Notes: a model not told the origin generated them from the sequence alone. 64,000 bases of DNA from Paenibacillus rigui (GCF_002234615.1 NZ_NMQW01000050.1:16793-80792), one strand, 5' to 3'; positions 42,906 to 52,873 are shown, counted from the stretch's first letter. Numbers and translations are program-made.

Positions 42906-45800
42906 ATGAATTTAACTCGTTCCCACATTTCCCTTATTTATGTCGTTCTGATCATTAGTCTTCTTGCCGCCGTCAGCGTCTCCAGCTTCATCGCTTCCAC
43001 ACATGTTGAAGCGGAGCTGAACAGCGTCGCGAAAGAAGCGCTCCCTTTATCTGAGGTCTCTGGAAATATATTGTCCGATCTTATCAGTATGGAGACCGGC
43101 GTTCGAGGCATGGAGCTTACGGGTGATCCCAAATTTCTGGAGCCCTATGAGCAAGGTAAAAGCCATCTGGGAAGCGATCTCCAGCAAATGGCCGGCTATC
43201 AGAAATTGTACCCGAATTTGAAAAGCTTAATGGAAGGCGATATTCTTCCCCAGATTCGGCGGCTGGAGGAATTTTACACGACGCAAATTTCGATGGTTCG
43301 CTCCGGGCAATTGGAGGAAGCGCGCAGACGCGGCCCAATGGGCAAAACGCTGATGGATAACTTCCGCCAGCTCCACATCAAAATCCGTACGGAAATCGAG
43401 GTCATTACCGCAGAATCCTATACGAACGCTGTTCGTGCAGGGCAGACAACACGTACCATCATTGCTTCCGGCGGTGCCCTGGCCGTCATCATCGGCGGAC
43501 TTTCCTTCTTCATCTTTCGGCGTGCCAACGAGGCGGAATCCGCACTGCGCAAAAGCGAGGAGACCTACCGCTTCATGGCTGAAAGTCTGGAAGCCCAGAA
43601 CGAGGAAATTATCGCCCAGCAGGAGGAACAGGAGCAGACGCTTGAGAAGCTGTCTCTCCGCGAGCATGAGCTCGAGTCTATCAGCAGTTATCAAGCGAAG
43701 CTTGCCGGCGCTTTGGATATGGATGCCTTCTTGGGCTCATCTATTCCCGCCCTGCTGGAATCTTTGCAGTTGGATGCCGCGCTGCTCGCCGTTCGATCCA
43801 CAGAACGGCAGGCTGCAGAGCCGGGCTCGACAGCATTTGATGTGCTGTATGCGACAGGGTACCCCCAGACAATTCCGAAGCAGCTGGAAAAAACTTTATA
43901 CGGCCCCGCGCTTCGCGTCTTCACTGAAGGCAAGCCCGTGGAATGCAAGCGTGATTTGTCCCCGGCCGAGCAGAGCCTGCATCACAATGATACGGCTGTA
44001 CTGGATCAATATTTTCCTTTATTCGATGACCAGCAGCAGGTGATCGGCTTTCTTTTGCTGACAGGCTACATCACCGCGGCGAGCGAGCAAAAAATGAGAG
44101 TGGCCAAGGGCTTGGCCCGCCAATTCGGGCTCGCCTTCCTTGCGCAGTTCATCAATGAAGAGCGGCGCCGGCAAGCCCTCCATCTGAAGAAGCTGAATGC
44201 GCAGCTGACCAAGGAAAGGCTGCTCGTCGGCAATATTCTGGAAGCGACGAATGAAGGCATGATGTTCTGTGATTTGAACGGGATCATCCAGTTCACCAAC
44301 CATCGCATGATTGAAAGGTTCCCGCTCAGCAAGCACGTCGGCGACTATTGGCCGGATTTGTGCCGAACGCTTGAACAAGCGAACCCCTCCTTCTCGCAAG
44401 CGCACCAAGCCATTAAAGGCCTGCTGGAAGGGTCCCTCGACAAGCTGTCCGAGCGCTTTACTCTCTTCGATGAGGAGCAGCAGCCTCATTTCATTGAGCT
44501 GTATGCAACCAAAGTCGGGGGCAGCAGCAACGAGGAGCAAGGGTATTTGTTCGTATTCCGCGACCGGACGGAAGAAGAGAAGGTCGATGAGATGAAAAAT
44601 GAATTTATCAGCATCGTTTCCCACGAGCTTCGGACACCGCTTGCCAGCGTGCTTGGATTTATTGAGATATTGCTTCATCGCGAGCTTACCGCGGAGAAGC
44701 AGCAGCGTTACCTGCAAACTATTTATAAAGAAGCGAATCGCCTTTCAACGCTCATTAACGATTTTCTGGATTTGCAGCGGATGGAATCCGGAAAGCAAGC
44801 TTACCATTTTGCTCCTATCGAGCTTGTCGGAATTGTCCAAGAGGTCGCCGAGCAATGGAAAGGGAAACAAAGCCATGAGATCCGGCTGTCCGCTTCCCAT
44901 AAGGATATCTGGGTTCGGTCCGATGCGGATCGGCTGAAGCAGGTTGTCCACAATCTATTGAGCAACGCTATCAAATATTCCCCTCAAGCCAATCTGGTCG
45001 AGGTGGCCCTTGAGGCCTCCGGAGACCGGGTGCTGCTGAAGGTAACCGATTATGGCCTTGGCATTCCGGATGATGCGAAGGATAAGCTGTTCACCAAGTT
45101 TTACCGCGTCGATAATTCCGACCGTCGACAGATCGGCGGTACCGGTTTAGGCTTGGCCATTGTCAAAGAAATTGTCGATGCGCATCAAGGCTCCATCACG
45201 TTCGATTCTTCCATGGGCCAAGGTACGACCTTTACGGTCGAGCTCAGCACCTATCAGGTTCCTGATGCCGAAGGCAGCATCCTTGTTCTAGAGGATGACG
45301 ATAACTTGGCCAAGCTGGTCCAGATCACCCTGAGCAAGCTGAACCTGCCATCCGTGCATCTAAGGTCCGCCGAGGAAGGAATTATTGCGCTGCACCGCAT
45401 CCGCAGCCAGCCGCCGCGGCTGTGCATCGTCGATATTCATCTTGAGGGCTCGCAAAACGGCTGGGATTTCATGACCGAGCTGTATCGCCATCCAGACTTT
45501 TACCGCACCCCGGTCATCGTCTCTACCGCATTGGAGCCGCCGCTGAACTACCACGAGAAAGATATTGAGAAATTTCTGCGCAAGCCGTTCTCCATGGAAA
45601 AGCTCCTGCAGGTTGCCGAGCAGCTGCTGTACCATACCGAGCACAATCCGTCGTATATTTTTCCGGCGCAGGACGAGAACGTTCTTTCGACCACTTTGCG
45701 GAAGAACGGGATGGAAGTCACTGAAATGACCTGTGATGAGGATATGATTCAGGTGGAGTTGAAGCCTCTGCAGCACAATGAGAGCGAAGAAGAAGATTAG
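42906..45800 (+). CDS. CHASE3-GAF-PAS hybrid sensor histidine kinase with C-terminal receiver
   Basis: A 964-residue membrane kinase. It has helix 1 (about 8-30), an external CHASE3 domain (about 35-165, with M-E-T-G-V-R-G-M-E-L-T-G), helix 2 (about 180-203) and a coiled coil. A GAF-like domain (about 255-415) and a PAS domain (about 435-550) follow. The HisKA His is H573 in V-S-H-E-L-R-T-P, and the ATPase has N-L-L-S-N-A-I-K-Y-S and G-G-T-G-L-G-L-A. The receiver near the C-terminus has phospho-acceptor D843 in C-I-V-D-I-H and K in R-K-P-F. A 60-residue acidic tail follows. No separate regulator is adjacent. ATG 42906 follows AAGGTGG by seven bases. Confidence 0.92.
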   Translation: MNLTRSHISLIYVVLIISLLAAVSVSSFIASTHVEAELNSVAKEALPLSEVSGNILSDLISMETGVRGMELTGDPKFLEPYEQGKSHLGSDLQQMAGYQKLYPNLKSLMEGDILPQIRRLEEFYTTQISMVRSGQLEEARRRGPMGKTLMDNFRQLHIKIRTEIEVITAESYTNAVRAGQTTRTIIASGGALAVIIGGLSFFIFRRANEAESALRKSEETYRFMAESLEAQNEEIIAQQEEQEQTLEKLSLREHELESISSYQAKLAGALDMDAFLGSSIPALLESLQLDAALLAVRSTERQAAEPGSTAFDVLYATGYPQTIPKQLEKTLYGPALRVFTEGKPVECKRDLSPAEQSLHHNDTAVLDQYFPLFDDQQQVIGFLLLTGYITAASEQKMRVAKGLARQFGLAFLAQFINEERRRQALHLKKLNAQLTKERLLVGNILEATNEGMMFCDLNGIIQFTNHRMIERFPLSKHVGDYWPDLCRTLEQANPSFSQAHQAIKGLLEGSLDKLSERFTLFDEEQQPHFIELYATKVGGSSNEEQGYLFVFRDRTEEEKVDEMKNEFISIVSHELRTPLASVLGFIEILLHRELTAEKQQRYLQTIYKEANRLSTLINDFLDLQRMESGKQAYHFAPIELVGIVQEVAEQWKGKQSHEIRLSASHKDIWVRSDADRLKQVVHNLLSNAIKYSPQANLVEVALEASGDRVLLKVTDYGLGIPDDAKDKLFTKFYRVDNSDRRQIGGTGLGLAIVKEIVDAHQGSITFDSSMGQGTTFTVELSTYQVPDAEGSILVLEDDDNLAKLVQITLSKLNLPSVHLRSAEEGIIALHRIRSQPPRLCIVDIHLEGSQNGWDFMTELYRHPDFYRTPVIVSTALEPPLNYHEKDIEKFLRKPFSMEKLLQVAEQLLYHTEHNPSYIFPAQDENVLSTTLRKNGMEVTEMTCDEDMIQVELKPLQHNESEEED

Positions 45801-45842
45801 TAAGCTCGAAGAACGCGGAATACAGCCTTCTTTCGGGTATGC

Positions 45843-45866
45843 GCCCCGGTACATTCCGGGGCTTTT
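45843..45866 (+). terminator. Intrinsic terminator of the hybrid kinase gene
   Basis: GCCCCGG-TACATT-CCGGGGC followed by TTTTCTT, 43 bases after the stop. Confidence 0.8.
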
Positions 45867-45926
45867 CTTCCCGCAGTGGAATAAGCTAAACTAAGCAGAA
45901 GTAGAAGAAAGGCAGGCGATGCAGAG

Positions 45927-46574
45927 ATGCTGCACAACGAAGAGAAAGAAGCGGTATACAAAGCGATTTATAACCGGAGAGATATCCGAACGTTTCTGCC
46001 GGACCCCATCTCGCCCGAGGTGATACGCAGATTGCTTGATGCGGCGCATCACGCCCCTTCCGTCGGCTTCATGCAGCCATGGAGCTTCATTCTGGTCGAA
46101 ACCGCTCCCACGAAGGAACGACTGGCCTGGGCTGCGGATAAGGAGCGCCGGGCTCTCGCCATTCACTATGAGGGAGAGAAGGAACAGCACTTCCTTGGCC
46201 TGAAAATCGAAGGGATTAAGCAGGCGCCGATTACCATCTGTGTCACCTGTGATCCTACGCGCGGCGGCTCGCACGTGCTCGGACGCAATTCGATCCCGGA
46301 AACCGACATCATGTCCACAGCCTGTGCGATTCAAAACATGTGGCTTGCCGCTTATGCCGAAGGTCTCGCTCTGGGCTGGGTCAGCTTTTATAAAAAGAAC
46401 GATATCCGCGATATTTTGCATATCCCGCCTCACATTGACCCTGTCGCCTTGCTGTCGATCGGCTATACGGACCATTATCCGAGCCAGCCGATCCTGGAAA
46501 CCGCGAACTGGGAAAAAAGACGTGCCTTGGAGCCGTTGATTTACAAGGAGCAATGGGGTGTTTCTCCGGTTTGA
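45927..46574 (+). CDS. bluB: 5,6-dimethylbenzimidazole synthase
   Basis: A 215-residue flavin-dependent enzyme of the nitroreductase fold. BluB destroys FMN with oxygen to make the lower ligand of vitamin B12. BluB hallmarks are R-R-D-I-R-T-F, H-H-A-P-S-V-G-F-M-Q-P-W, D-I-M-S-T-A-C-A-I-Q-N-M-W-L-A-A and L-G-W-V-S. The S-V-G-F-M-Q-P-W motif distinguishes it from general nitroreductases. No other cobalamin gene and no B12 riboswitch is visible nearby, so it is an orphan here. It may make dimethylbenzimidazole for salvage or for cobalamin genes elsewhere. Confidence 0.92.
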   Translation: MLHNEEKEAVYKAIYNRRDIRTFLPDPISPEVIRRLLDAAHHAPSVGFMQPWSFILVETAPTKERLAWAADKERRALAIHYEGEKEQHFLGLKIEGIKQAPITICVTCDPTRGGSHVLGRNSIPETDIMSTACAIQNMWLAAYAEGLALGWVSFYKKNDIRDILHIPPHIDPVALLSIGYTDHYPSQPILETANWEKRRALEPLIYKEQWGVSPV

Positions 46575-46642
46575 CGGATTATCGTACCGCCACACCAAAG
46601 CCAAAGCCAAATAATATGCCGCGTCTGTGCTGCCTGCAAAAA

Positions 46643-46694
46643 TAACCGCTGCCGGCCTCGATTATTCCAATCGTTGGCCGTACAGCGGTTTTTG
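46643..46694 (+). terminator. Intrinsic terminator downstream of bluB
   Basis: AACCGCTG-C-CGGCC pairs with GGCCG-TA-CAGCGGTT around a long loop, with the T run at its end. Confidence 0.6.
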
Positions 46695-46836
46695 ACTACG
46701 CCAGAAATCATAAGCTCCTGAGGCCAAAATCCGGGGACAAAGGCGAATTCTTACGCTTCATTCCGTCCACTTCGCCAGTTTCAGCGGCCTCCTAAACGCG
46801 GTCGTTCATCTTCGCAAGGCTTCGATCGAGGATTGG

Positions 46837-47700
46837 CTACGCATCCAGCTTGCGCACATCCACCGTCACCGTGAGCTTCTGTCCGCCTGAACCGCGGTAC
46901 ACGCCCTTCACGGGGACAATGTCTTTGTAATCGCGTCCGTGACCGAGCTTCACGTATCTCCAGCCGACCTCCGTATGGTTCGTCGGATCAAAGCCAAGCC
47001 AGCCGGTCCCCGGAATGTGGACCTCCACCCACGCATGCGAAGCCTGCTCGAAGTCGGCGCTGCCTCCCTGCAGGTCGCCTACAAAGTGATAACCGCTCAC
47101 GTACCGCGCCGGCATGCCGATGCTGCGGCAAACCGCGATCATCAGATGTGCATAATCCTGACATACGCCCCTGCGCAGCTTCAACGTGTCGCTCACCGTC
47201 GTATGTACATGCGTCGCATCGGGGTCATAGGTGAAATCCTGATGAATCCCCTCCGACAGCTGCTTTGCCCAGACGTACAGTCCCTCCTCGGCTAATGGAT
47301 AGCGGGCCGCGTAAGCAAGCAGCCCTTCCGTCAGCTCCGTATATTGGGTGGGGAGCAAAAATTCGATGTAGCGGTTTTGCAGCTTCTCGCTCTGCAGCAG
47401 CTCCAGCTGCTCCTTCAACGGGAGCCCGCGCTGAGCGGCGGAGCTCTGGTCCTGCGTCACGACCGTTGCCTTCGTCTTGATCACCAGCTCCCGGTGCGGC
47501 TTGCTGACAGAAAAGGAATGAACCCGGTTGCCGAAGTAATCTTCATAAGTGAACAAGGAGGCTACGGGCTCAATCCACACCTCATGATGGTAGCAGGATT
47601 GGCGGTAGTTCGTTCGCGGCGTCAAGCGCAGCTCATTGACACTGTCCGTAGCCGGCTCCTCGTAAGTATAGCGGGTCACATGGCTGATCTCGATCTTCAT
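46837..47700 (-). CDS. Transglutaminase-like protein (third gene of ATP-grasp operon)
   Basis: A 287-residue protein with the bacterial transglutaminase N-terminal region (M-K-I-E-I-S-H-V-T-R-Y-T-Y) and a transglutaminase-like core. The Cys-His-Asp triad is C180 in G-V-C-Q-D-Y-A-H, H222 in A-S-H-A-W-V-E-V-H and D238 in F-D-P-T-N. The family acts as a peptidase or amide-transferring enzyme. The start at 47700 overlaps the stop of the alpha-E gene in ATGA, so the genes are translationally coupled. Together with the ATP-grasp gene they make a conserved three-gene set, for which comparative work predicts peptide-bond chemistry on an unknown substrate. Confidence 0.92.
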   Translation of the reverse strand: MKIEISHVTRYTYEEPATDSVNELRLTPRTNYRQSCYHHEVWIEPVASLFTYEDYFGNRVHSFSVSKPHRELVIKTKATVVTQDQSSAAQRGLPLKEQLELLQSEKLQNRYIEFLLPTQYTELTEGLLAYAARYPLAEEGLYVWAKQLSEGIHQDFTYDPDATHVHTTVSDTLKLRRGVCQDYAHLMIAVCRSIGMPARYVSGYHFVGDLQGGSADFEQASHAWVEVHIPGTGWLGFDPTNHTEVGWRYVKLGHGRDYKDIVPVKGVYRGSGGQKLTVTVDVRKLDA

Positions 47701-48650
47701 GCGCTGACCTCCTCGATTTGAAAAAAGGCAGCAGCCATCGTCCTCCCCAGCCTTTGGCACGAAGCGTTCAAATGCTCAAGCATCGACCCTACCTGCGCCG
47801 GGCTGAAGTCTTCTCTCTCCATGCAGGCCAACTCCGCCTTCACCTTGCCCGCCTGACGGATCGCTTTCTCATGGGGAAGATGATATTCGGTCGACTGCAG
47901 CTCAATTCCCCGGAGATGCTCCTCCAGTGCCCTGAAAGAGAAATGGACCGAGCGCGGGAAACTCTCGCTGCCTATCATAAATTCCATAATATGCTCCACC
48001 GACATCCCGTCCGCATAAAACCGCCGGAACGCCTGATAGCCGCTGACCGACTTCAGCACAGCGAGCATATTCGGATAAGGCGTCGCTTGAGCCTCGATCA
48101 GCGTTCGGGAGACGGATTGCAAGATGCGCACCGTGTTCTCCGCCCGCTCCAGAAAGCGCCCGCCTTCAATGAAATGCCATTCGTTATGCCTCACCATGAC
48201 CGAATGCTCTACGCCTTGGAACATCGACATCCGTTCTTTGATCTGTCTGTAAAAGCCATGCGGCGACTCCCGCAAAATATCGTCCACCTGCTTCTCCCCG
48301 AGCCATAGGTAGAACGAATTCATCATATCCCACATCTCGCTCGGCAGCTTCTCTCTCAGGGTACGGAGATTGTTTCTGGCCTGACTGACGCAGGAGAACA
48401 AGGAATTGGCATAGCCCCGGTCCAATGTAATAAACGAAAGCACATCCTTCTCGGTAAACGCCTCAAACTGCTGCTCATAGGCATCGCGCGCGCCGAGGGC
48501 ATCGATCAGGCGGGCCCACTTATGCTCCTCATGCTTGAAATCGGCATCCTGCTGAATATGATAGTGAACATCAATCAGCCTGGCATGATTCTCGGCCCTC
48601 TCCGCGTACCGACCTACCCAAAATAAAGCCTCTGCATTTCGATTGAGCAT
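47697..48650 (-). CDS. Alpha-E domain protein (second gene of ATP-grasp operon)
   Basis: A protein of about 317 residues, almost wholly helical, starting M-L-N-R-N-A-E-A-L-F-W-V-G-R-Y-A-E-R-A-E, the exact hallmark of alpha-E (DUF403) proteins. This family has no known enzyme activity and is consistently found with circularly permuted ATP-grasp and transglutaminase genes. AGGAG lies eight bases before ATG 48650; upstream ATG 48656 is two bases from it and unlikely. It lies 110 bases after the ATP-grasp gene and overlaps the transglutaminase start by four bases. Confidence 0.9.
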   Translation of the reverse strand: MLNRNAEALFWVGRYAERAENHARLIDVHYHIQQDADFKHEEHKWARLIDALGARDAYEQQFEAFTEKDVLSFITLDRGYANSLFSCVSQARNNLRTLREKLPSEMWDMMNSFYLWLGEKQVDDILRESPHGFYRQIKERMSMFQGVEHSVMVRHNEWHFIEGGRFLERAENTVRILQSVSRTLIEAQATPYPNMLAVLKSVSGYQAFRRFYADGMSVEHIMEFMIGSESFPRSVHFSFRALEEHLRGIELQSTEYHLPHEKAIRQAGKVKAELACMEREDFSPAQVGSMLEHLNASCQRLGRTMAAAFFQIEEVSA

Positions 48651-48760
48651 GGACATCACTCCTAAGATCTAGAATAACGGCTCATGTCCCGCGTGAACAT
48701 GTGCCCCGTGACAACAGCTAGCAGCTATCCAATTCCTATATACAAAAACGCCGTCCTTCC

Positions 48761-50218
48761 TCAAGCTAGCACCCAGGTGTCCTTGCAGCCTCCGCCCTGC
48801 GACGAATTGACGACAAGCGAGCCTTCCTTCAACGCTACACGCGTCAAGCCCCCCGGTATCACATGAGTCCCGCCCTGCCCCATCAATACAAAAGCCCGCA
48901 AATCAATATGCCGCGGCGCCAGCTGGCCGCCTAACAGCACCGGAGCACGGGACAATTGGATGGTCGGCTGAGCAATGTAACGTCCGGGATCCAGACGAAT
49001 TTGCTCCGCAAAGGCGGCGATCTCCTCTGCGGTTGCAGAAGGTCCGATCAGCATTCCGTATCCTCCGGACAAGGACGTTTCCTTCACAACCATCTCTCCC
49101 AGCCTCTCTAATACATATTCCCGTTCCTCCTTGCGCGATAACAGATAGGTGGGTACATTCTCCAGAATCGGCTCTTCCTCCAGATAATAACGGATCATAG
49201 CCGGCACATAAGCATAAATGGCCTTATCGTCGGCTATGCCAGTGCCCGGGGCATTGGCGATAGCTACATTCCCTGCCCGGTATGCATTCATAATACCGGC
49301 GACTCCCAGCATAGAATCCGGCTGGAAGGCCAGCGGATCAAGATAATCATCGTCAATCCGGCGGTACAGCACATCCACTTGAATGAGCCCCTTCATTCCG
49401 CGGATATATATTTTATGATCCTGAGCAACCAAATCCCGTCCTTCAACCAGATGAATGCCCATCTGCTGGGCCAGGAACGCATGCTCGAAGTAAGCGGAGT
49501 TGAATTCCCCCGGCGTGAGCAAAGCGATAACCGGTTCAGACTTGCGCTCAGGGGATAAGCTGCGCAGCGCCGAGAGAAAATGATTCAGGCTGTGCTCCAC
49601 ATCCCGAATCGAACAGGAGAAAGCAAGCTCAGGGAACAGCTGATTCATAATAGCACGGCTTTTGAACAGGTAGGAGAAGCCCGACGGGGAGCGCAGGTTG
49701 TCTTCCAGTACGAAGTAACGGCCGTCCGAATTGCGGATCAGGTCGATTCCCGACGTCGTGATATATACACCCCCCGGTACATCCACATGCATCATTTCAG
49801 GACGAAAATACCGGTTGCCGACGATCATTTTGCGAGGAATCAGGCCGTCCTGCACCATCCGCTGCTCATGGTACATATCATGAAGAAACCGATTCAATGC
49901 CTGCACCCGCTGCACAAGCCCACGCTCCACCATCGCCCACTCCTCGCTCGGAATGATTCGCGGAATCATATCGAACGGAATCGTCCTCTCGAGCGGCTGG
50001 GACTGCTCCGGGTGGTAGAGTGTAAACGTAATGCCTTCTTCAAGCATACGGCGGTTCATGGCTTTCTGCTTAGCCTCCAGCTCTTCCTTCTTCATACGGG
50101 AGAAGGCGTTATGCACCTGCTGATAATGCGGGCGAACGCTGGCTTCCTGTGCAAACATTTCATCGTAAAATGTCTCTAACGGATATGGAGCATTGTTCGA
50201 ACGTCGGATCATCGCCAT
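48761..50218 (-). CDS. Circularly permuted ATP-grasp protein (first gene of operon)
   Basis: A 485-residue protein of the circularly permuted ATP-grasp type 2 family. It shows the family order of blocks: P-F-D-M-I-P-R-I-I, F-L-H-D-M-Y, P-G-G-V-Y-I-T-T-S-G-I-D-L-I-R, V-L-E-D-N-L-R-S-P-S-G, D-V-L-Y-R-R-I-D-D-D, V-V-K-E-T-S-L-S-G-G-Y-G-M and I-D-L-R-A-F-V. ATP-grasp enzymes ligate a carboxylate to an amine through an acyl phosphate. Here that chemistry is predicted, and the substrate is not known. It leads the operon with alpha-E and transglutaminase genes. A near-consensus promoter lies about 140 bases upstream; the ribosome binding site is weak. Confidence 0.92.
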   Translation of the reverse strand: MAMIRRSNNAPYPLETFYDEMFAQEASVRPHYQQVHNAFSRMKKEELEAKQKAMNRRMLEEGITFTLYHPEQSQPLERTIPFDMIPRIIPSEEWAMVERGLVQRVQALNRFLHDMYHEQRMVQDGLIPRKMIVGNRYFRPEMMHVDVPGGVYITTSGIDLIRNSDGRYFVLEDNLRSPSGFSYLFKSRAIMNQLFPELAFSCSIRDVEHSLNHFLSALRSLSPERKSEPVIALLTPGEFNSAYFEHAFLAQQMGIHLVEGRDLVAQDHKIYIRGMKGLIQVDVLYRRIDDDYLDPLAFQPDSMLGVAGIMNAYRAGNVAIANAPGTGIADDKAIYAYVPAMIRYYLEEEPILENVPTYLLSRKEEREYVLERLGEMVVKETSLSGGYGMLIGPSATAEEIAAFAEQIRLDPGRYIAQPTIQLSRAPVLLGGQLAPRHIDLRAFVLMGQGGTHVIPGGLTRVALKEGSLVVNSSQGGGCKDTWVLA

Positions 50219-50583
50219 CTGCTGTCCCGGTCCAGGCTGCTTCCTAAATTAAGCCCTCTGAACCAGTCCCTCCCCACTTTTTTGCTATTTATGTTATAAA
50301 ACATGACACAAAGCCTATAAAATAATTGAAAAATCCGAATATTCAAGCTACTTATACTATTTATCATATGTCTTAAGGCATATAATGTCAATAATCATGA
50401 CAAATATTTAACAACACTCGTCCGATCCTCTCCCCAACAGAAAAGACGCTGCCTGCCTGTTCCGTTGTCCCAGCATCACCCCGATCGCCGCTCTATCATC
50501 ATGGTCATGGTTGGAAAGAAGCACACGTTCCTATACGTACTCCGAGCCTGCGAACAGAAGACTGCCTGCACAATGACAACAAC
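50219..50583. other. Leader and gap upstream of the ATP-grasp gene
   Basis: About 365 bases without a gene. The left part (50270-50410) is AT-rich and holds the promoter at 50363-50391; the leader transcript would be about 135 bases. I see no riboswitch consensus. The right part (50410-50583) shows nothing recognisable. Confidence 0.5.
50363..50391 (-). promoter_or_regulatory. Sigma-A promoter of the ATP-grasp operon
   Basis: Reverse strand: TTGACA (50391-50386), an ideal 17-base spacer, TATGAT (50368-50363). The -35 is perfect and the -10 has one mismatch. No other gene is between it and the ATP-grasp start. Confidence 0.75.
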
Positions 50584-50634
50584 AACGACAGCCGCCTACC
50601 CGAAGCAGTTCGGGATAGACGGCTGTCTCTTTTG
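50584..50634. terminator. Hairpin terminator after a chemoreceptor gene
   Basis: GACAGCCG...CTACCCGAA pairs with TTCGGG-ATAG-ACGGCTGTC, a long stem with a GCAG loop. The reverse-strand side is followed only by a weak GTTGTTGTTGTC tract; the forward side has TCTCTTTTG. Confidence 0.55.
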
Positions 50635-50665
50635 CACTGTATAAGTGTGGTTAAGCTTGCAGCGA

Positions 50666-52873
50666 TTATCTTCTTCTGGTTTCCGTCAGGCGGAATTGGT
50701 TCACCAGCTGCTGGAGAAACTCCGTGATCGCCTCCACATGGTTCGAGGTATGGCGCACGTTGACGATATCCGTCAGCAGCTCTTGCACCTTACCCTCCAC
50801 CTCGGTGGAGATTTTGCGGTTCTCCATGCTGACTGCGGCGATTTTCTCCATCAAGCCGACGACTTCATCGACGACCTGCGTTTTTTGCGAATCCGTGCTG
50901 GCTCCGCTCAAAATCTCCGAAGCCGCAGCGACCAGCTGGTTCCCCTCGGTCACAACCTGCGTCCCTTCTTCCATCGAAGCAAAGGCTTCCTGCGCATTGC
51001 TGTAGATCAAATGCACCGTGTCGCTGATTTCTTCGGTCGATTTACGTGTCAGCTCGGCAAGCTTACGAATTTCACCTGCTACGACGGCAAAGCCTTTGCC
51101 GTGCTCACCAACCCGGGCAGCCTCGATCGAAGCATTCAACGCCAACAAATTCGTCCGGTTGGAAATTTCCTCAATGACCTGCAGGACGCTTTTGATTTGC
51201 TGTGTCGTTTCCATAAAGGTGAGGATCGTATGATTTGTTTCCGCTACCTTGGTCGAAATCTGATTCATCTTCTCGCCGATGCGCCCCACTTCCGCCTGGG
51301 CTACCGCAATTTGCTCCGATGCTTTATCCTCGAGTACGCGCAGCGTCCCCTGCATATCGCCGACGACATCCTTCGCGATATCGATATCCTTCAGCTGACT
51401 GCGGATACTCCGGATCATGTCATGGATTTTGCCGCTCATCCGCTCCGTAGACCCTTCCGTACTGACAGCCGAACGGTTCAATAAATATTGGCTCGTCATC
51501 ACATCCTCGGCCGCTTGCTTCACCTGGAGCATAATCCCTTCCAGCGAATCGATCATGTTATTGATCCATTTGGCCAGCTCGCGGGTCTCGTCCTTATCGA
51601 ACTGGGCGTATTCCAGCCGCTGCGTCAAATCGCCGTTCCCCTCGGCATTGATCCGGATGAACTGGTTGATCCTATGCAAGCTCTTCACCACCGGCTGCGA
51701 GCCCTGCTTATGAATTGTCCAAGCGATAAGAAGCCCATACAGCAAGTTGAATAAAAGAACGATCCCGGCTCCCAGCAGCGTCGAAACCTGTCCCATCAAG
51801 AAATAGACGAGCACGGCCGACAATACGCCGAATAAGGCAATCAGCGGCAATTGCAGCTTCGTCAGCTTCCAGCCGATACTGCGAACCCGGTACACTTCCT
51901 CCAAGTCCCCTTCACACATCATCCCCCACACATCCGGACAATGAGGCAGCTGGAAGGTCACCCCTTTGCCGATCACCGGAATGTGCCGGTAATCCGAATA
52001 GCCGGGGAACTCTACGAACAGATTGCTTCCATTGGCAATCGTATTGGCAACACCCGGATGCAGCTGGCCTGTAGCCGGATCCGTAAACATAATCTCCAGC
52101 TCGGTATGCTCCTTCACCGAAACGACGCCCCAATCGGTCGTTACCCCGTCCTTCAGGTTCTCCCCGTGCGTAAAAGTACGATCCTCGAACCGGCTTCGTG
52201 ACAGCGCTGTGCCGGGAGCAATATGCGTATTAATTTCGGGACGTGCCATAAATATGTAGTTGTCGCCTGAATCGGGATATACATGGCCGGACTCGCGCTG
52301 GATAAGATCCCCGATCACATCATTGGGCACCCTGCCGCACAAAGCCCCTTTCCACACCCCCTGTGCCATAAGAGGCACGATGTACAGCAGCGTCATTTTA
52401 TCATGAAAAGCCGAGGTGCTCGGCCCGATCTCCAGGGTTAGCGGATCCGCATACGGACCGAACAAGCATTTGCCGCCTTGGGCCGTATACGCCAATCCCT
52501 TGGATAGAATGCCTTTGCCTGCATATGTCGTCCCGATATGCTTCGCGTAGGAGGAGAATACAACCTCGTGCTGCTCATTCAGCAAAAAGATTTCCGAGAA
52601 GTCGGAAGCCCGGTTTCTCGCCCCTGCAAAAAGCTTGTCCAATGAAGCGGAGCGCTGCTCGGCTTCGCTGCCTTGCCCCTCTTCCACCGATAGGATTTGC
52701 TCCAGCAAACGATCCAGATGAGCCCAATATTCGTTCGTCCAGCTCTTCAGGAGCTCCATGCGGGTGTTCGCAATCCCCTCGAATATGTCCTCCACATCGT
52801 CTTTCGTATTGCGATTCAACCGGTAAGACCACCATAACGGCAATCCTTTTCTAAAACCTAACCAATCAAACAT
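50666..52873 (-). CDS. Methyl-accepting chemotaxis protein with N-terminal soluble sensor
   Basis: A 735-residue chemoreceptor of unusual layout. Residues 1-340 have no N-terminal membrane helix and contain a Cache/PAS-like sensor ([14 protein letters not shown] and C-L-F-G-P-Y-A-D). Two membrane helices follow closely (about 341-360 and 365-387). HAMP-like (G-D-L-T-Q-R-L-E-Y) and signalling domains come next, with the tip [17 protein letters not shown]. Read literally the sensor is cytosolic and the two helices form a hairpin anchor. The tip has N-R-T-N-L where the other receptors have Q-T-N-L. The start M-F-D-W-L follows GGGGAG. Confidence 0.9.
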   Translation of the reverse strand: MFDWLGFRKGLPLWWSYRLNRNTKDDVEDIFEGIANTRMELLKSWTNEYWAHLDRLLEQILSVEEGQGSEAEQRSASLDKLFAGARNRASDFSEIFLLNEQHEVVFSSYAKHIGTTYAGKGILSKGLAYTAQGGKCLFGPYADPLTLEIGPSTSAFHDKMTLLYIVPLMAQGVWKGALCGRVPNDVIGDLIQRESGHVYPDSGDNYIFMARPEINTHIAPGTALSRSRFEDRTFTHGENLKDGVTTDWGVVSVKEHTELEIMFTDPATGQLHPGVANTIANGSNLFVEFPGYSDYRHIPVIGKGVTFQLPHCPDVWGMMCEGDLEEVYRVRSIGWKLTKLQLPLIALFGVLSAVLVYFLMGQVSTLLGAGIVLLFNLLYGLLIAWTIHKQGSQPVVKSLHRINQFIRINAEGNGDLTQRLEYAQFDKDETRELAKWINNMIDSLEGIMLQVKQAAEDVMTSQYLLNRSAVSTEGSTERMSGKIHDMIRSIRSQLKDIDIAKDVVGDMQGTLRVLEDKASEQIAVAQAEVGRIGEKMNQISTKVAETNHTILTFMETTQQIKSVLQVIEEISNRTNLLALNASIEAARVGEHGKGFAVVAGEIRKLAELTRKSTEEISDTVHLIYSNAQEAFASMEEGTQVVTEGNQLVAAASEILSGASTDSQKTQVVDEVVGLMEKIAAVSMENRKISTEVEGKVQELLTDIVNVRHTSNHVEAITEFLQQLVNQFRLTETRRR

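Noticed and set aside
45867..45926. B12 riboswitch before bluB
   Set aside because: The gap between the preceding terminator and the start is only 60 bases, too short, and no B12-box is visible.
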